This document shows positions 17,772 to 26,141 of a stretch of DNA of 64,000 nt, piece by piece. Location: the NCBI GenBank assembly GCA_934394565.1, contig CAKRQV010000001.1, positions 1-64,000 on the forward strand, in the 5' to 3' direction. The notes beneath the pieces are model-generated. The model did no database searches. It was not told where the DNA came from and saw only the letters and a program-made list of their open reading frames with translations. Position 1 is the stretch's first letter, and the number at the start of each line of letters is the position of its first letter. A program made the translations under genes and the position numbers. This DNA comes from an uncultured Lachnospiraceae bacterium. GTDB taxonomy: Bacteria > Bacillota > Clostridia > Lachnospirales > Lachnospiraceae.

Positions 17772-18239
17772 ATGCCAAGAAACAAATTTGAAGACGTTAT
17801 TTTTACTGCGATTATGGCAACCATCATGGTATATGGTATGGTCGTTTACAATGTAGCCTTAAATACAGGTGGTGTGACAGGTGCTACCTTCGTCATGGCA
17901 CTGCACGAGCTGCCGATCATGGTGCCGATTGCATTTATCCTGGAATTCTTTATTGTAGGAAAGCTTGCAAAGATGCTGGCATTCACCGTTGTCCGTCCGA
18001 CAGACAGACCACAGGTGATCACTTATGCGATTTCCATCTGCATCTGCTGCATTATGTGTCCGACAATGAGCCTGATCGCTACATTCCTGTTTAAGACGCC
18101 AAGCTTTGGTACATGGGTACAGACATTTGGTATGAACTTCCCGATGGCGATCTGCTATCAGATGTTCTACTGTGGACCGTTTGTCCGTCTGATCTTCAGA
18201 CTGATTTTCAGAAGAAACGAGAAAAAAGAGAATAAATAA
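17772..18239 (+). CDS. DUF2798 membrane protein
   Basis: A 155-residue membrane protein with four predicted helices arranged as two similar halves (IFTAIMATIMVYGMVVYNVAL; ISICICCIMCPTMSLIATFLF), the DUF2798 layout. No function is established. The ATG at 17772 has AGGAGG upstream; the longer frame beginning at 17724 does not. The next gene, an NhaC-type antiporter, begins 63 nt downstream. Confidence 0.82.
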   Translation: MPRNKFEDVIFTAIMATIMVYGMVVYNVALNTGGVTGATFVMALHELPIMVPIAFILEFFIVGKLAKMLAFTVVRPTDRPQVITYAISICICCIMCPTMSLIATFLFKTPSFGTWVQTFGMNFPMAICYQMFYCGPFVRLIFRLIFRRNEKKENK

Positions 18240-18244
18240 GTATG

Positions 18245-18331
18245 AAAAGCGCCATCGGGCATGATATACTGGAAACATCCTGAGAGAAAAGAGGGTTTTC
18301 CAATGAAAAAATCAAACCCGGTGGCGCTTTT
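18245..18331 (+). repeat. Inverted repeat enclosing the nhaC-like start
   Basis: AAAAGCGCCATCGGG (18245-18259) and CCCGGTGGCGCTTTT (18317-18331) match at 14 of 15 positions. The 57-nt loop holds the ribosome-binding site and ATG (18303) of the antiporter gene, and the right arm lies inside its coding sequence. Confidence 0.55.
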
Positions 18332-19613
18332 GCCAATCCTGGTATTTTTAATACTGTACCTGGGGCTTGGCATTGTGTTCGAATATGTCCTGCTGATTCC
18401 GATGGGCTTCTACAATATTCCGATCATTGTAGCCTTTCTGGCAGCCATTCTTGTGGCCTGTCTGCAGAATCGCAGAGTATCTTTTGATGAAAAACTGGAG
18501 ATCATGGCGAGTGGACTGGCAGATAAAAACATCATTACGATGATCCTGATCTTTCTGACTGCCGGTGTGTTTGTCGGCGTAGTCGGCAGAAGCAGTGCGG
18601 AGAGCGTCGCCTATTTTATGCTGACTCTGATTCCGGTGCGCTTTGCTGTCGTTGTTTTGTTTGTTGTGGCTTGTTTTGTATCCACCGCGATGGGTACGTC
18701 CGTAGGTACGATCACACTGCTGACACCGATTGCTGTAGCTGTGTCGGAAATTTCCGGCTTTGCAATGCCGATTTGTGTGGCTTCTGTTATGGGTGGCTCC
18801 ATGTTTGGTGATAATCTGTCCTTCATTTCAGATACGACGATTGCAGCCTGCAATGGGCAGGGATGTGCGATGAAAGACAAATTCCGGGAAAACTTCGGGA
18901 TTGCATTTCCAGCGGCGCTGCTGACACTTGTGCCGATTTTGCTGTTATCGTTTCGGACAGAAATCTTCGGACAGATCGAACATGACTACAATATGATCCT
19001 GATCCTGCCGTATGTTCTTGTGCTGATTGGCGGTATTGCCGGCTTCAATGTTTTTGCTGTGCTTTTTGCCGGCATTGTTTCCGGTGCAGTGATCATGCTG
19101 GTTACCGGGCAGACAGCACCCGTAGATCTGCTGGCCAATATGGGATCCGGTGTGTCCGGGATGTTTGAAACCTCTATGGTTGCGATCCTTGTATCTGCGA
19201 TGTGCGCTCTGATTCGCGCCTATGGCGGTTTTGAAGCTTTGCTGCAGGCAATTCACAGTGTATTTAAAGGAAAAAAGAGCGGACAGCTCGGTGTCGGCCT
19301 GCTGGTGGGGGCGATGGATATTGCAACGGCGAATAATACAGTGGCAATCGTTATGGCCAATCCAATTGCGAAGGAGATGGCGGTGACGTACGGGATCACT
19401 CCGAAAAAGACAGCCTCCTTGCTTGATACATTTTCCTGTATTTTTCAGGGCATTATTCCCTACGGTGCGCAGATGCTTGTGGCTATATCGGCCGTACATG
19501 AGCTGGGCGGTACGGTTTCAGCTTTTCAGATTCTGCCGTATCTGTATTATCCGTATTTCCTGCTGCTTAGTTCGCTGGTATGGATTTTTGTACTACCGGG
19601 GAAAAAGAGTTGA
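18303..19613 (+). CDS. NhaC-type Na+/H+ antiporter family protein
   Basis: A 436-residue, about 11-helix membrane protein. Motifs such as FVSTAMGTSVGTITLLTPIAVAV and GGSMFGDNLSFISDTTIAA are typical of NhaC antiporters, which exchange Na+ (or a small organic ion pair) for protons. The start MKKSNPV at 18303 has a weak AGAGGG site upstream. The region around the start lies in a possible long hairpin. Ion specificity cannot be set from sequence. Confidence 0.87.
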   Translation: MKKSNPVALLPILVFLILYLGLGIVFEYVLLIPMGFYNIPIIVAFLAAILVACLQNRRVSFDEKLEIMASGLADKNIITMILIFLTAGVFVGVVGRSSAESVAYFMLTLIPVRFAVVVLFVVACFVSTAMGTSVGTITLLTPIAVAVSEISGFAMPICVASVMGGSMFGDNLSFISDTTIAACNGQGCAMKDKFRENFGIAFPAALLTLVPILLLSFRTEIFGQIEHDYNMILILPYVLVLIGGIAGFNVFAVLFAGIVSGAVIMLVTGQTAPVDLLANMGSGVSGMFETSMVAILVSAMCALIRAYGGFEALLQAIHSVFKGKKSGQLGVGLLVGAMDIATANNTVAIVMANPIAKEMAVTYGITPKKTASLLDTFSCIFQGIIPYGAQMLVAISAVHELGGTVSAFQILPYLYYPYFLLLSSLVWIFVLPGKKS

Positions 19614-19617
19614 CGTG

Positions 19618-19657
19618 AAAGACCGATGTCGTGGCAGACTGCCGGACATCGGTCTTT
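19618..19657 (+). terminator. Terminator after the antiporter gene
   Basis: AAAGACCGATGTC and GACATCGGTCTTT form a perfect stem around a 14-nt loop. Confidence 0.8.
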
Positions 19658-19690
19658 ATGTAACCTGAAACAAAAAATGAAAAATACGAA

Positions 19691-20158
19691 TCAGATGTGG
19701 ATAGATTCACTCCAGTCGTCCTCGTCATAGGTTAGATCATGCTCAGATACGGAGTCTATCATCTCGCCATTGACCATGGAACGATACATTTCTGTCAGCG
19801 GTTCTTCCTCTTCATCATCAGGCATCGGGCTTTCCAGAAGAATACGTCCCTCGACTTTGATCGGTGCCCACCAGTTGGTGCGGCCGAGCTCTGTAATCGG
19901 TACGTCACGGCGACGTGTGGATACCAGCGTCGGTGCAATCACCGGATGTGCGGTGTATTCCTGCATATCTTTGTGGAAATTCTTACCAACATAATCAAAG
20001 GTCTCCAGGATCAGTTCGTTCATTCTATAGAAGCATTTGTTGCGGATGCCGTACATCCAGGCGATTTGCTGCTCCTGCAGTGACGGATTCAGAAGCTGCT
20101 GTAAAAAAGCTTCTCTTTTCTCCGGTACAATATACATAATTTCTGCTACTTGAATCAT
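19691..20158 (-). CDS. RhaM-like (DUF718) small protein
   Basis: A 155-residue cytosolic protein. The first 110 residues (IQVAEIMYIVPEKREAFLQQLLNPSLQEQQIAWMYGIRNKCFYRMNELILETFDYVGKNFHKDMQEY) resemble the dimeric alpha/beta-barrel of L-rhamnose mutarotase and related DUF718 proteins; the acidic C-terminal tail (PDDEEEEP...) is unusual for that family. No rhamnose genes are nearby, so the sugar assignment is tentative. ATG at 20158 has AAAGGAG upstream. Confidence 0.65.
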   Translation of the reverse strand: MIQVAEIMYIVPEKREAFLQQLLNPSLQEQQIAWMYGIRNKCFYRMNELILETFDYVGKNFHKDMQEYTAHPVIAPTLVSTRRRDVPITELGRTNWWAPIKVEGRILLESPMPDDEEEEPLTEMYRSMVNGEMIDSVSEHDLTYDEDDWSESIHI

Positions 20159-20457
20159 TATGGGTCTCCTTTCTGCTAGTGTTCTGTAAAAATGTTACCC
20201 CATTGCCCCTATTCTAACATGACGTCCATCGTGTGTCAATTCGTACAAAATGGATAGATTTAAACGATTAAATTTGTGCAAAATCCACATGGAATAAAAA
20301 GAGGGAAGTCCTTAGAAAAAATTCAGATTTTGTTCCTTGTTTTTTGGGAAGAATCTGTTACAATGGGTTCGAAATTGACAGGATATTCTATTCTTTAAAA
20401 GGCTTTGGATAGCCACAAAAGAACTGTCCGATATATAAAGCAGGAGGCCGTTAGTAT
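20159..20457. other. Intergenic region with promoter for the HD-domain gene
   Basis: No gene is seen. TTGTTT (20337-20342), 16-nt spacer, TACAAT (20359-20364) is a plausible plus-strand promoter for the HD-domain gene; AGGAGG lies near 20443. Confidence 0.5.
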
Positions 20458-20916
20458 ATGAAGCTTTTACCAGAGGAAGACAGACGTGTGCAGTCGTTTC
20501 TGGTGCGTTACAGCCAGCATAAAAAATTTCGGGAAATGCGCCATTATATCCAGCACGGTCGTATTTCCACATTGGAACATTGCATCAGTGTGGCAAAAGC
20601 CAGCCTCTGGCTGTGTCGTCATCTGCATATGCGGGTGGATGAAAAGGCTCTGCTGACCGGAGCTCTCTTACATGATTTTTATCTGTATGACTGGCACAAA
20701 AAAAATGGTCATCATGGTCTGCATGGATTTACCCATCCGGATGCAGCCTGTAAAAATGCCAGACAGTATTTCCACATTAATAAGAAAGAACAGGATATTA
20801 TCCGTACGCATATGTGGCCATTGACATTGACAAAGATGCCAAAGAGCAAAGAAGCGATGATCGTCTGTCTGGCAGATAAGTATGTATCGACGATCGAGAC
20901 GGTGGCAAAGCGTTAG
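20458..20916 (+). CDS. HD-domain protein
   Basis: A 152-residue predicted phosphohydrolase. TLEHCISVAKASLWLCRHL, ALLTGALLHDFYLYDWHKK, and the later HMWPLTL and CLADKYVS give the H...HD...H...D metal-binding pattern of HD domains. Such small stand-alone HD proteins hydrolyse nucleotides or related phosphates, but the substrate is unknown. AGGAGG about 10 nt before the ATG supports the start. It precedes the thrS leader. Confidence 0.85.
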   Translation: MKLLPEEDRRVQSFLVRYSQHKKFREMRHYIQHGRISTLEHCISVAKASLWLCRHLHMRVDEKALLTGALLHDFYLYDWHKKNGHHGLHGFTHPDAACKNARQYFHINKKEQDIIRTHMWPLTLTKMPKSKEAMIVCLADKYVSTIETVAKR

Positions 20917-21022
20917 ATGACGACAGATAAGAAAGAAAATTCTGTTCTATATGCCGCAGACTCAAATACGATGAAAAACGGATGGTTTCGGTTTGAAAAA
21001 CCAAATTTCCCTGCGTCATACC

Positions 21023-21051
21023 TTGCATCCCCGCATCTGATGTGCTATGAT
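21023..21051 (+). promoter_or_regulatory. Promoter of thrS T-box transcript
   Basis: TTGCAT (21023-21028), 17-nt spacer, TATGAT (21046-21051). Confidence 0.75.
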
Positions 21052-21057
21052 GCAAAA

Positions 21058-21300
21058 GGAAATGAGAAAAACGATGACGGAACGAGTAGTATATATGGGT
21101 TCACCCAGAGAGGACGGTCATCGGCTGGAAGCCGTCTGTGAGAACTGTATACGAAGACCACTCCCGAGTTGTGCGCGAAAGGATTATCCATAAGCGTCAC
21201 CGTATGGCTTACGTTACAGGCTTTTTAAGTGAAACAAAAGGTGGAACCGTGCATCTGCACCCTTAGACATGATACGATGTCTGATGGTGCTTTTTTTATT
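21058..21300 (+). promoter_or_regulatory. T-box leader (threonine)
   Basis: The leader senses uncharged tRNA-Thr and controls thrS by antitermination. The T-box sequence AAGGTGGAACCG is at 21238-21249. The terminator hairpin pairs GCACC (21257-21261) with GGTGC (21286-21290) and AGACAT with ATGTCT, followed by seven T (21291-21297). In the presumed specifier region ACC (21157-21159) is followed directly by ACT; both are Thr codons. The overall order (stem I, specifier, T-box, terminator) and the downstream thrS gene fit. Confidence 0.93.
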
Positions 21301-21321
21301 ATCAATGACAGGAGAAAAACA

Positions 21322-23076
21322 ATGGTAGATTTTAAAAATGATGAAAGACTCAACACACTGAACCATTCCTGCGCCCATCTGATGGCACAGGCCGTAAAAC
21401 ATCTCTACCCGCAGGCTAAATTCTGGGTAGGCCCGGTCGTATCCGAGGGATTTTATTACGATATCGATCTCGGAGACGACGTTATCCGTGACGAGGATAT
21501 CCCGGCCATCGAGAAAGAAATGAAAAAGGTTGCCAAGAGTGGCAAAAAGATCATCCGCCGCGAAATCTCCAAAGCAGAAGCTTTAGAGCAGTTCAAGGAC
21601 GATCCGTATAAGCTGGATCTGATCAGCCATCTCGAAGACGGTGAGATCAGCTGCTACGATCAGGGCGATTTCACAGATCTCTGCCGTGGACCTCATGTAG
21701 ATAACGTAAAGCTCTGCCGTAACTTCAAGCTGGTAAAACATTCCGGTGTATACTGGAAGGGCGATGCCAAGAATCATGTACTGCAGCGTATCTACGGCGT
21801 CTGCTTCCCGACACCGGAAGAGCTCGAAGAGCATCTGAAGCTTCTGGAGGAGGCTAAGGAGCGTGACCACAGAAAAATCGGTAAGGATATGCAGCTGTTT
21901 ATGTCTGACGATCTGGTAGGCCGTGGTATGCCGATGTTCCTGCCGAAGGGCTATATCGTATGGCAGGAGCTGGAGAATTATATTAAAGGAAAAGAGCGCA
22001 GACTGGGCTACAGACACGTTATGACACCGTGTGTCGGTACAGTTGATCTGTACAAGACATCCGGCCACTGGGATCATTACAAAGAGAACATGTTCCCGCC
22101 GATGGAAGTGGAGGGCGAGACCTTTGTTCTCCGTCCGATGAACTGCCCGCATCATATGATGATCTATGCTAACCGTATGCATTCCTATAAAGATCTGCCG
22201 ATCCGTATCGCTGAAATCGCTCATGACTTCCGTTTCGAGTCCAGCGGTACCTTAAAGGGTATCGAAAGAGGCCGTCATTTCTGCCAGAATGATGCCCATA
22301 TTTTCGTAACACCGGAGCAGATCAAAGATGAGTTCGCCAACGTTGTATCCCTGATCTTTGATACGTACAAAGATTTCAATATCACAGATTACCGTTGTGT
22401 ACTGTCCTTAAGAGATCCGGAAGATAAAGTAAAATACCATGACGATGATGAAATGTGGAATACAGCAGAGAATGCTCTTCGTCAGGTACTGAATGATATC
22501 GGTATTGAGTACACAGAGGAGATCGGTGAGGCTGCTTTCTACGGACCGAAACTGGATGTCAATGTAAAACCGGCCGTAGGTAACGAGATCACGCTGTCTA
22601 CCTGCCAGCTTGACTTCTGCCTGCCGGCAAAATTTAATCTGAAGTATATTGATAAAGATGGAGAGAAAAAGACGCCGGTTGTTCTGCACAGAGCTATCCT
22701 TGGTTCTCTGGACCGCTTTATGGCTTACATTCTGGAAGAGACAAAAGGAAACCTGCCGGTATGGCTTGCACCGGTACAGGCCCGCATCCTTCCGGTAAAG
22801 AACGATGATGAGGCACTCAACGCCTACGCACAGGAAGTATACGAGCTGCTCGATGATGCGCAGGTACGTGTAGAGCTCGATGACCGTTCCGAGAAGCTCG
22901 GTTACCGTATGCGTGAAGGTCAGCTGCACAAAGTACCGTACCTGCTGGTACTGGGTATGAACGAGAAGGACGAAAGAACCGTATCCTATCGTCTGCATGG
23001 TGAGCAGAAGACCACAACAGTCAAGCTTGACGAGTTTGTGGAGATGATCAGAGATCAGATCGTCAATAAAAAATAA
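21322..23076 (+). CDS. thrS: Threonyl-tRNA synthetase without TGS domain
   Basis: A 584-residue class II synthetase that charges tRNA-Thr. It contains the editing domain (LNHSCAHLMAQAVKHLYP; the later ...DLCRGPHV... Cys/His site), the catalytic core (RPMNCPHHMMIYANRMHSYKDLPIRIAE; FRFESSGTLKGIERGRHFCQNDAHIF) and the C-terminal anticodon-binding domain. It starts directly at the editing domain; the ~60-residue TGS domain of the 640-residue form is absent. The ATG at 21322 has AGGAGA 6 nt upstream. Controlled by the T-box. Confidence 0.96.
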   Translation: MVDFKNDERLNTLNHSCAHLMAQAVKHLYPQAKFWVGPVVSEGFYYDIDLGDDVIRDEDIPAIEKEMKKVAKSGKKIIRREISKAEALEQFKDDPYKLDLISHLEDGEISCYDQGDFTDLCRGPHVDNVKLCRNFKLVKHSGVYWKGDAKNHVLQRIYGVCFPTPEELEEHLKLLEEAKERDHRKIGKDMQLFMSDDLVGRGMPMFLPKGYIVWQELENYIKGKERRLGYRHVMTPCVGTVDLYKTSGHWDHYKENMFPPMEVEGETFVLRPMNCPHHMMIYANRMHSYKDLPIRIAEIAHDFRFESSGTLKGIERGRHFCQNDAHIFVTPEQIKDEFANVVSLIFDTYKDFNITDYRCVLSLRDPEDKVKYHDDDEMWNTAENALRQVLNDIGIEYTEEIGEAAFYGPKLDVNVKPAVGNEITLSTCQLDFCLPAKFNLKYIDKDGEKKTPVVLHRAILGSLDRFMAYILEETKGNLPVWLAPVQARILPVKNDDEALNAYAQEVYELLDDAQVRVELDDRSEKLGYRMREGQLHKVPYLLVLGMNEKDERTVSYRLHGEQKTTTVKLDEFVEMIRDQIVNKK

Positions 23077-23106
23077 ATAATAGAAGCTGTTTTTATAACA
23101 TAAGAG

Positions 23107-23147
23107 AGGCAGTCAGAAGTCAAAATGAAGATTTCTGGCTGCCTTTC
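23107..23147 (+). terminator. Terminator after thrS
   Basis: AGGCAGTCAGAA (23107-23118) pairs with TTCTGGCTGCCT (23133-23144); TTTC follows. Confidence 0.7.
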
Positions 23148-23150
23148 ACC

Positions 23151-23180
23151 TTGCCATCCACAATTCATTCATAGTATAAT
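23151..23180 (+). promoter_or_regulatory. murB promoter
   Basis: TTGCCA (23151-23156), 18-nt spacer, TATAAT (23175-23180). Confidence 0.65.
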
Positions 23181-23236
23181 AAAATGTATTGTAAAATTTG
23201 ATAACCGAAAACTCTGCACAGTAAATGGAGAATTGA

Positions 23237-24160
23237 ATGAATCAGTCAATGATAAGAGAACTGCTGACAGCGCAGTTACATGCAGATACAGTAAAAATAG
23301 ATGAAGAAATGAAAAGACATACAACCTTCCGCATCGGTGGTCCGGCCAGTGTGTTTGTGGAGGTGGCAGACGAAGAAAATCTTGTGGAAGCGGTAAAAAT
23401 CTGCCGACAGGAGCAAGTGCCGTTTTTTATTCTTGGTAACGGCAGCAATCTGCTGGTGAGTGATGAAGGATATGATGGTGTTGTCCTGCATATTGGCACA
23501 GGTATGCGAAATATTACCGTAGAAGATACGCAGATCACAGCCCAGGCAGGAGCGATGTTGTCTCAGGTGGCTCATGCAGCCCTGGAACACAGTCTTACCG
23601 GCATGGAGTTTGCAGCCGGTATCCCGGGAAGTCTTGGCGGAGCCTGTATGATGAATGCAGGAGCTTATGGCGGTGAAATGAGTCAGATCCTGACCTCAGT
23701 ACATGCTTTGAACCCGGACGGTGAGATCGTGGATCTTTTGGTAGAGCAACTTGATCTTGGATATCGCCACAGTATGATGATGGAGAAAAACTATATTGTG
23801 TTGTCCGCAAAGATACAGCTGAAAACGGGTGATCCGACAGCAATCCGTGCCCGCATGGATGAGTTAAAAGAACAGCGCACCAGCAAACAGCCACTCGATA
23901 TGCCCAGTGCCGGAAGTACATTCAAACGTCCGGAAGGCGCCTTTGCGGGAAAACTGATCATGGATGCAGGGCTGCGTGGTTACCGTGTGGGAGATGCCAT
24001 GGTATCTGAAAAACATTGTGGATTTGTTGTCAATGCCGGTCATGCGACTGCAAAAGATGTCTGTAAACTGATCAAAAATGTGCATGATATTGTAGATGAA
24101 AAATTTGATAAGAAACTGGAACCGGAGATACGTTTCCTTGGCTTTAATAACAAAGCATAA
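23237..24160 (+). CDS. murB: UDP-N-acetylenolpyruvoylglucosamine reductase
   Basis: A 307-residue FAD enzyme that reduces enolpyruvyl-UDP-GlcNAc to UDP-MurNAc, the second committed step of peptidoglycan synthesis. Motifs: RHTTFRIGGPA and LGNGSNLLVSDEGYDGVVLHI (FAD-binding), EFAAGIPGSLGGACMMNAGAYGGEM, the catalytic serine segment PSAGSTFKRPEG, and a C-terminal conserved Glu (LEPEIRFLG). This is the short (type II) MurB, as usual in Firmicutes. The ATG at 23237 follows TGGAGA by 4-5 nt. It precedes rapZ in the common clostridial order. Confidence 0.95.
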   Translation: MNQSMIRELLTAQLHADTVKIDEEMKRHTTFRIGGPASVFVEVADEENLVEAVKICRQEQVPFFILGNGSNLLVSDEGYDGVVLHIGTGMRNITVEDTQITAQAGAMLSQVAHAALEHSLTGMEFAAGIPGSLGGACMMNAGAYGGEMSQILTSVHALNPDGEIVDLLVEQLDLGYRHSMMMEKNYIVLSAKIQLKTGDPTAIRARMDELKEQRTSKQPLDMPSAGSTFKRPEGAFAGKLIMDAGLRGYRVGDAMVSEKHCGFVVNAGHATAKDVCKLIKNVHDIVDEKFDKKLEPEIRFLGFNNKA

Positions 24161-24284
24161 ACAGATCGTACTCTGAAGAAATCAACAGGCAGATGGAACA
24201 TAACATAAAGTCCTGGACCGGTATGGTTTGCGGTAAAGAAAAAAGATAAGAGGCAAGCCAAAGTACGAAGAAGGTGAAGCAAAA

Positions 24285-25169
24285 ATGAGATTTATCATAG
24301 TTACAGGTATGTCGGGTGCGGGAAAGTCCACAGCACTCAAAATGCTGGAGGATATGGGATTTTTCTGTGTAGATAATCTTCCGGTACCGCTTCTAGGCAG
24401 ATTCGCGGAATTTGTACAGACCAATAAAGTAAGTGGCGACTTTTCCCAGGTGGCTCTCGGCGTGGATGTGCGCAGCCGTCGTTCATTTGAACAGATCGGA
24501 AAAGCACTCAATGATCTTGAAAGCCGGGATGTCAAATTTGAAATCCTGTTTCTGGATGCTTCGAATGATGTGCTGACGAAGCGATATAAAGAGACAAGGC
24601 GCAAACATCCGCTGGTGGGAAACGGCCGTGTACTGCCGGGTATTCTGATGGAACGGGAAATGTTAAAGGATATTAAGAACCGGGCAGATTACGTGCTGGA
24701 TACGAGCCATGTATTGACAAGGGAACTTAAGATCGAACTGGAAAAGATCTTTGTCAGTGATAAGAAATTTAACAGTCTGATGGTGACGGTGGTATCCTTT
24801 GGTTTTAAATACGGCATTCCCGAAGATGCAGATCTGGTATTTGATGTACGGTTTCTTCCAAACCCTTATTATATAGAAGAACTTCGCCCACAGACCGGTA
24901 ATGATGAGCCGGTCAGTTCGTATGTGATGAAGTATGAACAGGCGACTGTTTTCCTGGAAAAGCTGACAGATATGCTGACGTTCCTTCTGCCGAATTATAT
25001 TGATGAGGGCAAGCATCAGCTGGTGGTGGCAATCGGCTGCACCGGAGGCAAGCATCGTTCGGTAACGCTGGCCAATGAATTGTATAAGCGCTTACAGCAA
25101 AATGACAGTATTGGCCTCAGACTGGAACACAGAGATATCGAGAAGGATGCAAAGGTCAAGGCAAAATAA
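24285..25169 (+). CDS. rapZ: RapZ/YvcJ nucleotide-binding protein
   Basis: A 294-residue P-loop protein (VTGMSGAGKST, residues 5-15), with LFLDASNDVLTKRYKETRRKHPL and the C-terminal GCTGGKHRSVTLA phosphate-binding region. In E. coli RapZ is an RNase E adaptor that senses glucosamine-6-phosphate; in Firmicutes (YvcJ) it binds nucleotides and has a less clear role. It lies upstream of whiA, but the usually intervening yvcK gene is missing. ATG at 24285 with GAAGGTGAAG upstream. Confidence 0.94.
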   Translation: MRFIIVTGMSGAGKSTALKMLEDMGFFCVDNLPVPLLGRFAEFVQTNKVSGDFSQVALGVDVRSRRSFEQIGKALNDLESRDVKFEILFLDASNDVLTKRYKETRRKHPLVGNGRVLPGILMEREMLKDIKNRADYVLDTSHVLTRELKIELEKIFVSDKKFNSLMVTVVSFGFKYGIPEDADLVFDVRFLPNPYYIEELRPQTGNDEPVSSYVMKYEQATVFLEKLTDMLTFLLPNYIDEGKHQLVVAIGCTGGKHRSVTLANELYKRLQQNDSIGLRLEHRDIEKDAKVKAK

Positions 25170-25184
25170 AGAGGAGACACGGAT

Positions 25185-26141
25185 ATGTCTTTTTCGGGAG
25201 AAATCAAAGAAGAACTTTCTACAGTGACAGACCAGAGCCGTCACTGCCGCCTGGCAGAACTGGCGGCGATCATTTCCGGCTGCGGGCAGGTGATGATCGA
25301 TGAGGATGATGCTTATGAACTGGAAATCCGCACAGAAAATGTCTGTCTGGCGAGAAAGTATTATACATTGGTCAAAAAACTGTTTGGAATACAGGCGGCT
25401 GTTATTCTGCGAAAAAATGAGGTGTTGACAAAGAGTGCAACATATCATTTAACGGTGGAGGATCATGAAGACGCTGTACGGATTTTAAAAGAAACCTGTA
25501 TTCTGGACGAAGAGGGGTTTGTGCGGGATGTGGTTGAGTACAGTCAGCTGGCACTGTTAAAACGGGAATGCTGTAAACGGGCGTATATCCGGGGAGCTTT
25601 TTTAGCAACGGGATCAGTCAGTGATCCGCAGAAATCCTATCATCTGGAGATCGTCTGCCAGCAGCGGGAACGGGCCGAGGTGTTGCAGCAGGTTATACAG
25701 GAGCTTTCGATGGATGCCCGTATTGTGACACGAAAGAAAAACGATGTGGTCTATTTGAAAGAGGGAGAACAGATCCTGAATTTTCTGGCCAGCATCGGTG
25801 CAACCCAGCATCTGTTTGCCATGGAGAATGTGCGTATTTTAAAAGAAATGCGCAACAATCTAAATCGCCAGGTTAACTGTGAGGCGGCCAATCTCAACAA
25901 GACGGTATCCGCGGCTGTGCGCCAGATCGAGGATATTCATTATATAGAATCCTGTGGTGAATTTAAAAATCTCCCGGACAATCTCCGGGAGATGGCAGAG
26001 ATGCGGCTGGAACATCCGGACGCAGCGCTGAAAGAGCTGGGAGAAATGCTGACACCGCCTGTGGGAAAGTCAGGAGTGAATCACCGGCTTCGCAAGCTTG
26101 GTGAGATCGCAGAAAAACTGCGCAGTACACATCAGATATAG
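25185..26141 (+). CDS. whiA: WhiA sporulation/cell-division regulator
   Basis: A 318-residue DNA-binding protein: an N-terminal LAGLIDADG-like homing-endonuclease fold without nuclease activity (FSGEIKEELS...CRLAELAAIISGCG; KRAYIRGAFLATGSVSDPQKSYHLEI) and a C-terminal helix-turn-helix (NLREMAEMRLEHPDAALKELGEMLTPPVGKSGVNHRLRKLGEIA). In Bacillus it affects cell division and chromosome segregation; in Streptomyces, sporulation. AGAGGAG precedes the ATG. It starts 15 nt after rapZ, and its 3' end overlaps the convergent acetyltransferase gene by 10 nt. Confidence 0.95.
   Translation: MSFSGEIKEELSTVTDQSRHCRLAELAAIISGCGQVMIDEDDAYELEIRTENVCLARKYYTLVKKLFGIQAAVILRKNEVLTKSATYHLTVEDHEDAVRILKETCILDEEGFVRDVVEYSQLALLKRECCKRAYIRGAFLATGSVSDPQKSYHLEIVCQQRERAEVLQQVIQELSMDARIVTRKKNDVVYLKEGEQILNFLASIGATQHLFAMENVRILKEMRNNLNRQVNCEAANLNKTVSAAVRQIEDIHYIESCGEFKNLPDNLREMAEMRLEHPDAALKELGEMLTPPVGKSGVNHRLRKLGEIAEKLRSTHQI

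Noticed and set aside
21229..21321. Upstream extension of the thrS frame
   Set aside because: It would translate the T-box and terminator sequence and does not encode a TGS domain; AGGAGA marks the ATG at 21322.
25969..25993. Perfect 10-bp hairpin ATCTCCCGGA/TCCGGGAGAT inside whiA
   Set aside because: It lies within the conserved C-terminal coding region and has no T-run, so it is not a terminator; codon choice can explain it.
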